Source: JBOGUF01 sp050696075 (lineage in GTDB: Bacteria; Chloroflexota; Chloroflexia; Thermomicrobiales; UBA6265). Taken from it: a stretch of 62,222 nucleotides of DNA. How positions within the stretch are numbered: position 1 is the stretch's first letter; the number at the start of each line of letters is the position of its first letter. The DNA lies in the NCBI GenBank assembly GCA_050696075.1, contig JBOGUF010000010.1, forward strand, positions 1-62,222. The letters are read 5' to 3'. Below are positions 31,499-40,080 of the stretch, in pieces. Below the pieces are notes generated by a model. The model saw nothing but the letters and a program-made list of their open reading frames with translations, did not search any database and had not been told where the DNA came from. Both the position numbers and the translations under genes were made by a program.

Positions 31499-33898
31499 AT
31501 GCGGTCACCGACGACTCCTCGCAGGCGCCGTCAGACAGATGCCACCGCCGGGCGCTGGCTCGGTCTTGGGCTTGCGCTGTTTCTCTTGATCAGCCTCTCG
31601 CCACCGCTCGATGTGGCGGCCGAGGAGCCGGGGAAGAATCTGCCTATCCCGATCGCGGGGCCGACGCTCGACCCGATTATGGGTTCGTTGTCGGCCTCAA
31701 GCTGGTTGGCGGCGCAAGGGTTGGACCCTCGATTTTTCGCGAGCGGTCCCCAGCGCAATCCGGTGACCGGCCTCGATTGGGCGATGGCCGCGGCCGGTGG
31801 CGGGCAACGTACGGGCGGCTCCGGACTCAATCAGCAGGTGCCGTTCCGCAATCCCGCGCCGGCCTTTAGCCGCAACTTGATCATCACTCGCCAGGTAGGT
31901 CTCTTCCCGCTGCAAACTGAACCGCACATCGCGGTCAATCCGCTCGACCCCGAACACCTCGTGATGGGAACGATCGACTACAACTTCCCGGCGATCTCGA
32001 CCTACACCAGTTTCGACGGGGGCGAGACGTGGGAAGGGCCGCATCAGGTCCGCTATTTCCGGGAGGACTTCGCGGGCGCCGGCGATCCGGTGGTCGTTTT
32101 CGACAGCCTCGGCAATGTCTATGCGACGATGATCTCCGTGGGGTTCGAGGAGTTCACGATCGGCAACCTGACGTCGGCGGCCCAGGTCTCCAGCATGGTC
32201 GTCGCCAAGTCGCTCGACGGCGGCATCACCTGGGAAGAGCCGGTATCGGCGGCGCGGAGCACGACCTCCAGCCTGAGCCAGGTCGACGACGAGGGGCGGG
32301 AGCGCGGCCTGATCACGCTCTCGTTCCTCGACAAGCAATGGATGACGGTCGGGCCGAATCCGAACAACCCGGACCAGGAGAGCATCTACCTCAGCTACAC
32401 GAACTTTGACACGACCTACGGCATCCTCTACTCGGACGAGGTGCCGTTTTTGAGCACGCCCTTCACCGAGACAACGATCCGCGTGGTCCGGTCCGACGAT
32501 GGCGGTGTGACCTGGACCGACCCGCTCGCGGTCAGCCCGACCGTGCTCCAGGCCGAGGGAGCGTCGCGCGGGGAGGGCGGCGACCAGTTCCAGCAGCAGC
32601 AGCAGACGGCGCAGTCGGAGTCCCGGCGAACCGTGCAAGGCTCGCAGCCGAAGGTGATGGCGGACGGCACCGTCGTCATCGCCTACCTCGACACGACAAA
32701 CGATGGCATCCAGGAGGGGTTGGCGACGATCATGGTCGTCCTCTCCAAGGACGGCGGCCGGACCTACACCGAACCGATCCAGGCCGGCATCATCCGCGAG
32801 CTGCATTTCCGGACTCGCAGCGCGTTCTTCCGGTATTGGGGCGCCGCCTTCCCGCAGCTCGCGCTGGGGCCGAACAACGAGATCTATATCCTCGCGACCG
32901 GCTTGCCGCCGGAGAAGCCGACCGACGACGGCGACATCTACCTCTTCCGCTCCCTTGACGGCGGCACGACCTGGGAAGAGTCGGTGAAGGTAAACCAGGA
33001 CAACACCAGCCGGCCGCAGTTCTTCCCATCGCTGGCGGTCTCGCCTGACGGCACGCTGCACGCGATGTGGGGCGATATGCGCGATGACGCGGACGAGGTG
33101 CGCTACCACATCTACTACTCGCGGTCCGAGGACCAGGGCGCGACTTGGGGATTCTCGCTGCCCGATCAGGACTTCTCCGTACCCGATACCCGCGTCACCG
33201 ACTTCCCGTCCAACTCGCTGCGCGGCTTCCCGAACGGCCTCTTTATCGGCGACTACTTCTCGATCGCCGCCACGGAGGACGAGGTCTACATGGTTTGGGC
33301 GGATACGCGACTCGGTGAGTTCGGCGGTCCCAACCAGCAGATCGCCTTCGCTCGCCAGAGCGCGATCCGGGCGCCGGAACTCTTCCTCAACCCGCCGTCA
33401 GGACCGTCAGGGCGCACGATCGATATCCAAGGCTTCGGCTACCAACCCGACAGCAACATCCTGCTCCTTGTCGGCGGCGTTATCGTCGCCAATGAGCGGA
33501 CGGACGACGAAGGACTCTTCCAGACGCAGATCTTCATGCCGGTAACCGGGGAGGGGGCGAGCAACATCTCGGCGTTCGATGAAACCGGCAACGCCGCGAC
33601 CGCGTCGTTCTACACCGAGTTCGGTTTCGACAACATCCAGGATTCGCTTGACCAGATCAACCAGCAGCTTGGCATCCAGACGGCGGTGCCATCCGCGCCA
33701 CCGGCGGGAACCCCGGTCGGAACGCCGGCCGCGTCGGCGGTGGCGACTCCAGTCGGGACGCCGGTCGCATCCAGCGCGGGCGGCGCGGCCGTATCTTCGG
33801 ACACAGACGCCGTGTTCGGCGGCTTTGGGGCCGCTGGGCTGATCGTCGGGGTATTCGCCACCACCGGGGCGTTGTGGTGGCGGCGGCGGGCGGCATGA
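31499..33898 (+). CDS. Surface-anchored Asp-box (BNR) beta-propeller protein, sialidase-like fold
   Basis: 799 aa. The N-terminal signal has R-R-R-R-Q and then 'WLGLGLALFLLISLSPP'. The body contains at least six Asp-boxes: SFDGGETW, SLDGGITW, SDDGGVTW, SKDGGRTY, SLDGGTTW and SEDQGATW, the pattern of a sialidase-type propeller. An Ig-like segment follows ('PSGRTIDIQGFGYQPDSNIL'), then a T-P-V-G-T-P linker, a membrane helix ('AAGLIVGVFATTGALWW') and an Arg tail. The sialidase catalytic triad (Arg/Tyr/Glu) cannot be confirmed by eye, so glycosidase activity is open. It is first gene of a unit with a binding protein 40 bp downstream, suggesting processing or capture of the imported substrate. Confidence 0.82.
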   Translation: MRSPTTPRRRRQTDATAGRWLGLGLALFLLISLSPPLDVAAEEPGKNLPIPIAGPTLDPIMGSLSASSWLAAQGLDPRFFASGPQRNPVTGLDWAMAAAGGGQRTGGSGLNQQVPFRNPAPAFSRNLIITRQVGLFPLQTEPHIAVNPLDPEHLVMGTIDYNFPAISTYTSFDGGETWEGPHQVRYFREDFAGAGDPVVVFDSLGNVYATMISVGFEEFTIGNLTSAAQVSSMVVAKSLDGGITWEEPVSAARSTTSSLSQVDDEGRERGLITLSFLDKQWMTVGPNPNNPDQESIYLSYTNFDTTYGILYSDEVPFLSTPFTETTIRVVRSDDGGVTWTDPLAVSPTVLQAEGASRGEGGDQFQQQQQTAQSESRRTVQGSQPKVMADGTVVIAYLDTTNDGIQEGLATIMVVLSKDGGRTYTEPIQAGIIRELHFRTRSAFFRYWGAAFPQLALGPNNEIYILATGLPPEKPTDDGDIYLFRSLDGGTTWEESVKVNQDNTSRPQFFPSLAVSPDGTLHAMWGDMRDDADEVRYHIYYSRSEDQGATWGFSLPDQDFSVPDTRVTDFPSNSLRGFPNGLFIGDYFSIAATEDEVYMVWADTRLGEFGGPNQQIAFARQSAIRAPELFLNPPSGPSGRTIDIQGFGYQPDSNILLLVGGVIVANERTDDEGLFQTQIFMPVTGEGASNISAFDETGNAATASFYTEFGFDNIQDSLDQINQQLGIQTAVPSAPPAGTPVGTPAASAVATPVGTPVASSAGGAAVSSDTDAVFGGFGAAGLIVGVFATTGALWWRRRAA

Positions 33899-33938
33899 CG
33901 GGGTGAGGAGGCGCCATTTGCGCCGGGAGTGAGATCCG

Positions 33939-36392
33939 ATGGTCAACATGACTCAACTCGTGGCCGACCTCGCCGCCGGACGGATGACCCGGCGTGAGTT
34001 TATGCAGCGGGCGGCCGCGCTCGGCATCGCGGCGCCGGCGCTCAGCATGATCGCGGCCCATCCCGAGGCCGCATTAGCTCGCCCGGCTTTGCAGGACGCG
34101 CCGCCGGGACCGGCCGCCGACACCTTGACCTTCGCCTCGTTCAACGTCGATCAGGCGCCGCTCAACATCCAGAACGGCGACATGGACGTCTACCTCTTTG
34201 GCCTGAAAACGCCGGGAGCGCAGAGCCTGCAAGGGAACCAGAACGTGCGCTTGGTGGAGGCGCCTGCCTCGACCCTCTCGCTGATCCTCAATCCGGCGCC
34301 CGCGCCCGAGGGGCAACTCAATCCCTTCTCGATCGTCGACGTGCGGCGGGCGATGCAGATCCTGGTCAATCGCAACTTCATCGCGAACGACATCTACCAG
34401 GGTCGCGCTCTGCCGATGCTGACGAGCACCAGCCCGCTCGACTACGACCAACTGACGATCTTCCCGATCGTCAGTGCGACCGGGATCAGAAACGATCCCG
34501 AGTTCGCCAGGCAACAGATTAGCGATGCGATGACGGCCGCCGGGGCGCAACTTGCCAATAACATATGGACCTTCAACGGCCAGCCGATCGTCGTCAAGAT
34601 CATCGTCCGGGTGGAGGACGAGCGGCGGGACATCGGCGATCTTGTTCGCGCCTCCCTCGAGCAAGTGGGCTTCCAGACCCAGCCGCTCTACCAGCAGTTT
34701 GGTCCGGCGACACTTGCCGTCTATGCCAGCGACCCGATCGCGTTCCAATGGCACATCTACACCGAGGGCTGGGGGCGATCGGCGCCGGTGCGCTACGACG
34801 ACGGCGGGATCAACCAGTTCAACGCGCCGTGGCTAGGCAACATGCCCGGTTGGCAGGAGGTTGGGTACTGGCAATACCAAAACGAAGAGCTGGACACGCT
34901 CGGGCAGACGCTCTACCGCGGCGCCTTCAAGAGCCGGGAGGAGCGCGACGACCTCTTCCGGCGGATGACCGAGATTGGGCTGCAAGAGTCGGTCCGCGTC
35001 TGGCTCGTGACCGCCTTGCAGAGTTTTCCGGTTCGCACCGACGTACAGGAACTGACTGAAGACTTGGTCAGCGGCCCGAAGAACCTCTTTGCGCTGCGTG
35101 GCGCGACGATCCCCGGCCGGACCGATATCCGAGCCGGCCACCTCTGGGTTTGGACCGAGCGCACGACCTGGAACCCGGTCGGCGGGTTTGGCGACGTCTA
35201 CAGCACCGACATCTACCGCAATATGATCGACCCGCCGCTAATCAACCACCCGTTCACCGGGTTGCCGACGCCGTTCCGGGCAAGCTTCACGGTCGAAACG
35301 GCCGGACCGGACGGGACGCTGCCGGTGCCGGAGGACGCGGTGATCTGGGACGCCGCGCGGAACGTGTGGGCGCCGGTGGCGGCGGGCACGACCGCGGTGA
35401 CGAAGGTCACCTACGACTATTCGCGATACTTCCAGTCAACCTGGCACCACGGTCCGCGGATTGAGATGGCCGACATCGTCTACTCGATCGCCCAGGGGTA
35501 CGAGATCGCCTACGACGACGCGAAGATCCAAATCGAGACAGCGCTCGGCATTACCTCACGGCCGCTGCTCGAAACGTTCGTCGGCTATCGTGTCGTCGAT
35601 GACAACAACATCGAGGTCTACGTTAACTACTGGCACTTCGAGGAGAGTTACATGGCGTCGTACGCGACGCCGGCCGGACTCGGCACGCCGTGGGAATTGC
35701 TGGCGGCGATGGACGACGTCGTCTACGAGAAGCGGCGGGGCGCATATACGGATACCTCGGCTGCCCGCTTCAGCGTGCCCTGGATCAGCCTGGTGACTGA
35801 GAGCGACGCGCGGCTCGTCTTGCGCTCAGTAACCGAGTTCCTACGGCGCCGGTTCATCCCGGAGGGGGTCTTTGAAATCGGTGGGCGTTCGCTGGTCACC
35901 GAGGAGTCGGCGAATGCCCGCTATGAAGCCTGCGACGCCTGGTTCCGGGAGCGGAATCTGCTTGTCATCAGCAGCGGCCCCTATGTGCTGAACCGCTACG
36001 ACCCGCCGTCCCAATTTGCGGAACTCCAGGCGTTCCGCGAGCCGAATTACCCGTTCCGGGCGGAGGACTTCCGCTTTGGAACGCCGCCCGCCTTCGCCAT
36101 CGAGCCGATAACGGAGCCACAGGTCGGCCTCGGTCAGCCGATCACGTTCGACGTGACGGTGACCGGTCCCGGCGCGCTGGCGGTGCAGTACACCCTGGTG
36201 GACGCCGCGGCCGGTCAGGTCGTGGTCTCCGGCCCCGCTGAGGGGGGTGACGGCGGCGTCTTTACCGTCAACATCGACCAGTCGGTCACCGCGAACTTCT
36301 TCCCTGGTCTCTACCAAATCTACCTGCTCGCCTCGACCGATGCCTTGGCACAGGTCGCCGAGCAGCGGATCGACCTGAATATCGGCGTGTAG
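33939..36392 (+). CDS. Large solute-binding protein of an Opp/Dpp-type importer
   Basis: 817 aa, much longer than the usual 500-600. A twin-arginine signal is visible (M-T-R-R-E-F-M-Q-R, then AAALGIAAPALSMIA). Family-5 features are 'PFSIVDVRRAMQILVNRNFI', 'YTEGWGRSAPVRYDDGGINQ' and 'LETFVGYRVVDDNNIEVYVN'. The regions look doubled or rearranged compared with E. coli DppA. The C-terminus adds an Ig-like domain ('GQPITFDVTVTGPGALAVQY', 'FFPGLYQIYLLAS'). Large forms like this are known from thermophiles. Its permeases follow after a 189-bp gap holding hairpin repeats. Confidence 0.8.
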   Translation: MVNMTQLVADLAAGRMTRREFMQRAAALGIAAPALSMIAAHPEAALARPALQDAPPGPAADTLTFASFNVDQAPLNIQNGDMDVYLFGLKTPGAQSLQGNQNVRLVEAPASTLSLILNPAPAPEGQLNPFSIVDVRRAMQILVNRNFIANDIYQGRALPMLTSTSPLDYDQLTIFPIVSATGIRNDPEFARQQISDAMTAAGAQLANNIWTFNGQPIVVKIIVRVEDERRDIGDLVRASLEQVGFQTQPLYQQFGPATLAVYASDPIAFQWHIYTEGWGRSAPVRYDDGGINQFNAPWLGNMPGWQEVGYWQYQNEELDTLGQTLYRGAFKSREERDDLFRRMTEIGLQESVRVWLVTALQSFPVRTDVQELTEDLVSGPKNLFALRGATIPGRTDIRAGHLWVWTERTTWNPVGGFGDVYSTDIYRNMIDPPLINHPFTGLPTPFRASFTVETAGPDGTLPVPEDAVIWDAARNVWAPVAAGTTAVTKVTYDYSRYFQSTWHHGPRIEMADIVYSIAQGYEIAYDDAKIQIETALGITSRPLLETFVGYRVVDDNNIEVYVNYWHFEESYMASYATPAGLGTPWELLAAMDDVVYEKRRGAYTDTSAARFSVPWISLVTESDARLVLRSVTEFLRRRFIPEGVFEIGGRSLVTEESANARYEACDAWFRERNLLVISSGPYVLNRYDPPSQFAELQAFREPNYPFRAEDFRFGTPPAFAIEPITEPQVGLGQPITFDVTVTGPGALAVQYTLVDAAAGQVVVSGPAEGGDGGVFTVNIDQSVTANFFPGLYQIYLLASTDALAQVAEQRIDLNIGV

Positions 36393-36396
36393 ACGA

Positions 36397-36573
36397 GGCG
36401 GAAGGCGGAAGGCGTGAGCGCAGTAATCGCCAACGCGCACCCGGTAGGGGCGGACCTCCGTGTCCGCCCGCGTCCGAATGCAAACGGCGTTGGTAATGGA
36501 CGCGGGCGGACCCATGGGTCCGCCCCTATATGGGTCCGCGCCACCGCCAGCCGCAATGCGTCCGCCTTCCGCC
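36397..36573. repeat. Composite GC-rich inverted-repeat element between binding-protein and permease genes
   Basis: The outer arms are GGCGGAAGGCGGA (36397-36409) and its exact complement (36561-36573). Inside are two hairpins: GGGCGGAC (36448-36455) with GTCCGCCC (36462-36469), and a perfect 22-base palindrome at 36504-36525 (GGGCGGACCC, AT-centred). The element begins 4 bases after the TAG of the binding-protein gene and ends 8 bases before the permease ATG. Hairpins at this position commonly protect the upstream mRNA so that the binding protein is made in excess. Confidence 0.7.
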
Positions 36574-36581
36574 ACTAGGCC

Positions 36582-37634
36582 ATGCTTTCCCTCCTACGGC
36601 CGCTTGCGATCCGTGCTGTAACCCTGTTCGGGGTACTGATTGCCGTCCTGATTTTGCTGGTGATCTCACTCGGCGCAACCGGGTTCTCGGACAATCTGCT
36701 GCGGGCGCAAGTGACCGAGGAGTTGCGCGGGTTCCGGCAGAGCCTGGCGCAGACGGTGCGCGACCCGGACGAAGTCGAACGGGCGGCGGCGGAGCGACGG
36801 GAGGAGCTGGAGCGGTTCTACAACCTCGACGAGCCGTGGTACACGCGGCTGCCGCCGCAGGTCGTCCGGGTGTTGAAGCTCGATTTGGGCGAGGCGCGGT
36901 CGCTGCGGACGGCCGAGGGGAGCAACCGGGTTTCCGACATCGTCTTGGAGCGGCTGCCGTACACGATGCTCTTGCTGACGACCGCGTCGATCATCACCGC
37001 CGTCGTCGGCTTGACGGTCGGGGTGCGGATGGCGACGCGGGTCGGCAGCCGGCTCGACCGGGCCTTGGCGTACTTCGCGGCGATTTCGTTCGCCATCCCC
37101 GCGTGGTGGCTGGGGATCCTCTTCATCCTGATCTTCGCCTTCAAGCTCGACATCCTGCCCTCCGGCGGGATGTACGGGAATCCGCCGCCGCAAGGGCAAC
37201 CGGACCGCCTCTTCGACCTTGCCAAGCACGCGATTTTGCCGATTTTGACACTGGTGCCGGTCAGCGTCGGCCCTTACATCTACGCGGTGCGGACGATGAC
37301 GGTGACGGTGGCGCAAGAAGACCACGTTCTGCTGGCCCGCGCCAAGGGGTTGCCGGAGAGTAAAGTGACCTCCCGCCACATCCTGCGGGTCGCCGCGCCG
37401 CCGATCGTGACCGGACTGGTCCTCGGTCTGGCGGGGTCGCTCTCCGGCTCAATCCTGACTGAGACGGTCTTCAACTGGCGCGGCATGGGCCGGCTTTACT
37501 ACGACGCGGTCTCCGGCACGCCGGACGAGGGCGTAATCGTCGCCCTGACGTACCTCTTCACGCTCCTCTACGTGCTGGCGCGGTTCGTTCTCGACATCCT
37601 GTACGTCGTGCTCGATCCGCGGGTGAGGTATTGA
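36582..37634 (+). CDS. ABC transporter permease (DppB/OppB family)
   Basis: 350 aa. The first membrane helix is at about 12-32. An enlarged, Arg/Glu-rich external segment follows (about 40-120: 'QSLAQTVRDPDEVERAAAER' and following). The usual core comes next: 'FAIPAWWLGILFILIFAFKL', 'ILPILTLVPVSVGPYIYAVR', EAA loop 'LLARAKGLPESKVTSRH', 'SGSILTETVFNWRGMGRLYY', ending L-D-P-R-V-R-Y. The start ATG 36582 directly follows the repeat element and has no clear ribosome site. It pairs with the next permease (21-bp gap). Confidence 0.9.
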   Translation: MLSLLRPLAIRAVTLFGVLIAVLILLVISLGATGFSDNLLRAQVTEELRGFRQSLAQTVRDPDEVERAAAERREELERFYNLDEPWYTRLPPQVVRVLKLDLGEARSLRTAEGSNRVSDIVLERLPYTMLLLTTASIITAVVGLTVGVRMATRVGSRLDRALAYFAAISFAIPAWWLGILFILIFAFKLDILPSGGMYGNPPPQGQPDRLFDLAKHAILPILTLVPVSVGPYIYAVRTMTVTVAQEDHVLLARAKGLPESKVTSRHILRVAAPPIVTGLVLGLAGSLSGSILTETVFNWRGMGRLYYDAVSGTPDEGVIVALTYLFTLLYVLARFVLDILYVVLDPRVRY

Positions 37635-37655
37635 CGTGGGGACTGGGGATGGGTG

Positions 37656-39155
37656 ATGGCTGAGGCGGCGGTCGCGGGGCAACCAATTGCGCCGGAGCCG
37701 GAGGAGCGGGAGGAGGCCCAGGCGACGGGGTTCTCGTTGCGTGGGGCGCTACGCCTGCTGCTGGCGACAGGGTCGGGGAAGGCGGGTGTCGCCCTCTTCG
37801 TACTGATGATTGGGCTTTCGATCTACGTGCTCTTCACCTATCCGTTGCGGTTCGGGGAGGAGCGGTGGAGCAATCCCGCGATCTGGGCGGACAATCCGAA
37901 GGCCGCGCCGCCGGTATGGACTTCCTGGATCGGCGGCGGCGCCTACGAGCACACGACGCTGACCCAGAGCGAGCCGGTGGAGGTGCGGCAGGTTCCCCAG
38001 GGTGAAGGACGCATCTTTCGGTTCCCCATCTCGATTGACAGTGAGGTTCCGAGTTTCGTCTCGCTGACGCTGACCGGCGTCACCTTCCACGGCCCCCGGC
38101 CGCCCTCGGTCATCGTCACGCTGACGCGGCCGGATGGGGGCGTGGTCGGGTTGGCGAATCCGCCCATTTCCGGTCCGCGCCAGGGGGAGACGGCGCCGTA
38201 CCGGCGCTTCTACGACTCGCCGGAGCGCATCCTGATCACGGAGCAGGACATCGCCGGCGACCGCCTCCAGCAGACGTACCAGCAGCTCTACCCCGACGCG
38301 CCATTGCCGGCTAACCTCGACGATCGCCTAGCCGAGGGGCTGTTCGGCATGCCGACCACTGACGGCGTAATTGTGCCGCTCGCCGGCGACTATTCGCTCG
38401 ACGTCCAGGTCTTCGTGACCGACCCGGACGACGAAGTCAACGCCCTCGAAACGGTCCTCGGAGGCACGGTCTTTGGGGTGATGGGCACCGACGCGCTGGG
38501 GCGGGACCTTTTCGAGGGGCTGCTCTATGGCTTCCCGGTGGCGCTGCTGATCGCGGCCTTGGCGTCAGTCTTGTCGACCGTGATCGGGGCCAGCCTCGGC
38601 ATTTTGAGCGGGTACGCCGGCGGGGCGACCGACGCCACGATCCAGCGCCTCTCCGACATCATTTCGAACGTACCGTTGTTACCGCTTTTGATCTACCTGG
38701 TCTTCCTCCTCGGTTCGCACCTGTACTTGATCATCCTGGTGCTGGTGGCCTTTAGCTGGCCGGGGTTGACGATCCTCGTCCGCTCGATGGTGCTCCAGAT
38801 CAGGTCTGGGCAGCTTGTCGAGGCGGCGCAGGCGCTCGGAGCGTCGCGGGCGAGGATCATGGTGCGCCACATCTTCCCGCAGGTGGCGCCGTTCATCGTG
38901 GCGCAGATGATCTTCTTCGCGCCGGGGGCGATCCTGGCCGAGGCGTCGTTGAGTTTCCTCGGGCTGGGCGACCCTTCGATCCCGACCTGGGGTCAGATGC
39001 TGGAGCAGGGGTTCCGCACTGGCGCGCTCTATGTCGGCTACTGGTGGTGGGTGATCCCGCCCGGCGTGCTGATCGTCTTCACGGCGCTTGCCTTCATGCT
39101 GCTGGCACTGGCGATGGAGCCGATCGTCGACCCGCGGCTGCGCCAAACGAACTGA
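37656..39155 (+). CDS. ABC transporter permease (DppC/OppC family) with large external insert
   Basis: About 499 aa; DppC is normally about 300. The first membrane helix ('AGVALFVLMIGLSIYVLF') is near residues 44-62. About 200 residues then follow on the outside ('SEVPSFVSLTLTGVTFHGPR', 'DYSLDVQVFVTDPDDEVNAL': two beta-rich stretches) before the standard 'GTDALGRDLFEGLLYGFPVA' and the EAA loop 'AAQALGASRARIMVRHIFPQ'. It ends D-P-R-L-R-Q-T-N. ATG 37656 (GTG 37653 also possible). The insert may contact the oversized binding protein. No ATPase gene follows. Confidence 0.9.
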   Translation: MAEAAVAGQPIAPEPEEREEAQATGFSLRGALRLLLATGSGKAGVALFVLMIGLSIYVLFTYPLRFGEERWSNPAIWADNPKAAPPVWTSWIGGGAYEHTTLTQSEPVEVRQVPQGEGRIFRFPISIDSEVPSFVSLTLTGVTFHGPRPPSVIVTLTRPDGGVVGLANPPISGPRQGETAPYRRFYDSPERILITEQDIAGDRLQQTYQQLYPDAPLPANLDDRLAEGLFGMPTTDGVIVPLAGDYSLDVQVFVTDPDDEVNALETVLGGTVFGVMGTDALGRDLFEGLLYGFPVALLIAALASVLSTVIGASLGILSGYAGGATDATIQRLSDIISNVPLLPLLIYLVFLLGSHLYLIILVLVAFSWPGLTILVRSMVLQIRSGQLVEAAQALGASRARIMVRHIFPQVAPFIVAQMIFFAPGAILAEASLSFLGLGDPSIPTWGQMLEQGFRTGALYVGYWWWVIPPGVLIVFTALAFMLLALAMEPIVDPRLRQTN

Positions 39156-39203
39156 AATCGCGCATTTTGCCTATCTACCGCCCAAGTTGGCATGCCAGGA
39201 AAG

Positions 39204-39278
39204 ATCGGCATTCTTGCCGATGAGCAAACGCGTCCCGTCTCGCAAGATAGCCACATGGACGGCGGCATGCCGCCGTCC
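39204..39278. terminator. Hairpins after the permease operon
   Basis: A stem ATCGGCA (39204-39210) / TGCCGAT (39215-39221) lies 49 bases after the permease stop, and a perfect 22-base palindrome (GGACGGCGGCA and its complement) is at 39257-39278. Neither is followed by a T-run, so factor-independent termination is uncertain. Confidence 0.4.
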
Positions 39279-39403
39279 GGATGGGCCGGCCCGGCCGCCG
39301 TCTCGGCTGGGTCGGTCGCGTCCCGCACATGGCTGGCGGGACAGTTGTTCGTCTGGCGGGCGGCGTTGCCGCCGCGGGTGTTTTGGAAAGCGGGGAGATA
39401 TTC

Positions 39404-39973
39404 ATGCGCTCGATTCGGATGGCTTGGGTTGGCGTGTTTGTGGTGGTGTTAGCGGCGCTGGCGTCATCGGTGGCGACGATCGGTGCAACGGGGCCGATTT
39501 TGACCTGCAACGGTCTGACGCCAACCATCGTTGGCTCCGGTGTGATCCACGGCACGAGCGGGAACGACGTGATCATCGGGTCGGCAGGTGATGACGTCAT
39601 CTATGGCGGCGCCGGCCACGACACCATCTGCGGCCAGGGTGGCAACGACGTTATCTACGGCGGTTCCGGACACGACGAGATGTGGGGCGAGGTTCAGGGC
39701 CAGAAGGACCTGCTGATCGGCACACCGGGCATTGACCAGATCTTCGGCGAGTCCGGGAACGATCTGCTGGTCGACTTTTCGTCGGCTGACCAGCTCCTGG
39801 AAGGCGGCTCCGGTAACGACCGGATTCTCGGCGCCGGGACGCTGCTCGGCAATTCAGGCAACGACACGATCACGCTTGGCGCCAATGGTGGGACGGTTGA
39901 CGGGGGCTCGGGAACTGACACATGCTCTGGCGCAAACGTGTCCGCATTCGTGTCGTGTGAGGTGCTTTCGTAA
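39404..39973 (+). CDS. Secreted RTX-type calcium-binding repeat protein
   Basis: 189 aa. The signal peptide is 'MRSIRMAWVGVFVVVLAALA'. It is followed by hemolysin-type nonapeptide repeats: 'GTSGNDVIIGSAGDDVIYGG', 'AGHDTICGQGGNDVIYGGSG', then 'GNDLLVD', 'GGSGNDRILGAG', 'GNSGNDTITLGA'. These fold into a parallel beta-roll when calcium binds outside the cell. Four cysteines suggest disulfides. It has a Sec signal, not a C-terminal type I secretion signal, and no T1SS genes are near. ATG 39404 with GGGGAG upstream. Confidence 0.85.
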   Translation: MRSIRMAWVGVFVVVLAALASSVATIGATGPILTCNGLTPTIVGSGVIHGTSGNDVIIGSAGDDVIYGGAGHDTICGQGGNDVIYGGSGHDEMWGEVQGQKDLLIGTPGIDQIFGESGNDLLVDFSSADQLLEGGSGNDRILGAGTLLGNSGNDTITLGANGGTVDGGSGTDTCSGANVSAFVSCEVLS

Positions 39974-40080
39974 GGACCGTTCGTATTCTGCATTGCTTCG
40001 AGGCTTGGGAAATCGTCTCGCCACCTACGGCGGGACGTTTCCTTGTTTTGTTCGGATCACCGCCGCCGGCATGACCGGAA

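Noticed and set aside
31697..33109. Open frame of 470 codons on the minus strand within the Asp-box protein gene
   Set aside because: Arg/Asp-rich shadow with no ribosome site or motif; the plus strand carries repeated Asp-boxes.
31499..33898. Calling the Asp-box protein a true sialidase
   Set aside because: Asp-boxes occur in many non-enzymatic propellers, and the Arg triad and Tyr/Glu pair cannot be verified from sequence alone.
36397..36573. Composite inverted repeat as a transposable MITE
   Set aside because: The 13-bp outer arms would fit, but I see no target-site duplication and no related transposase in the window, so it is listed only as a repeat.
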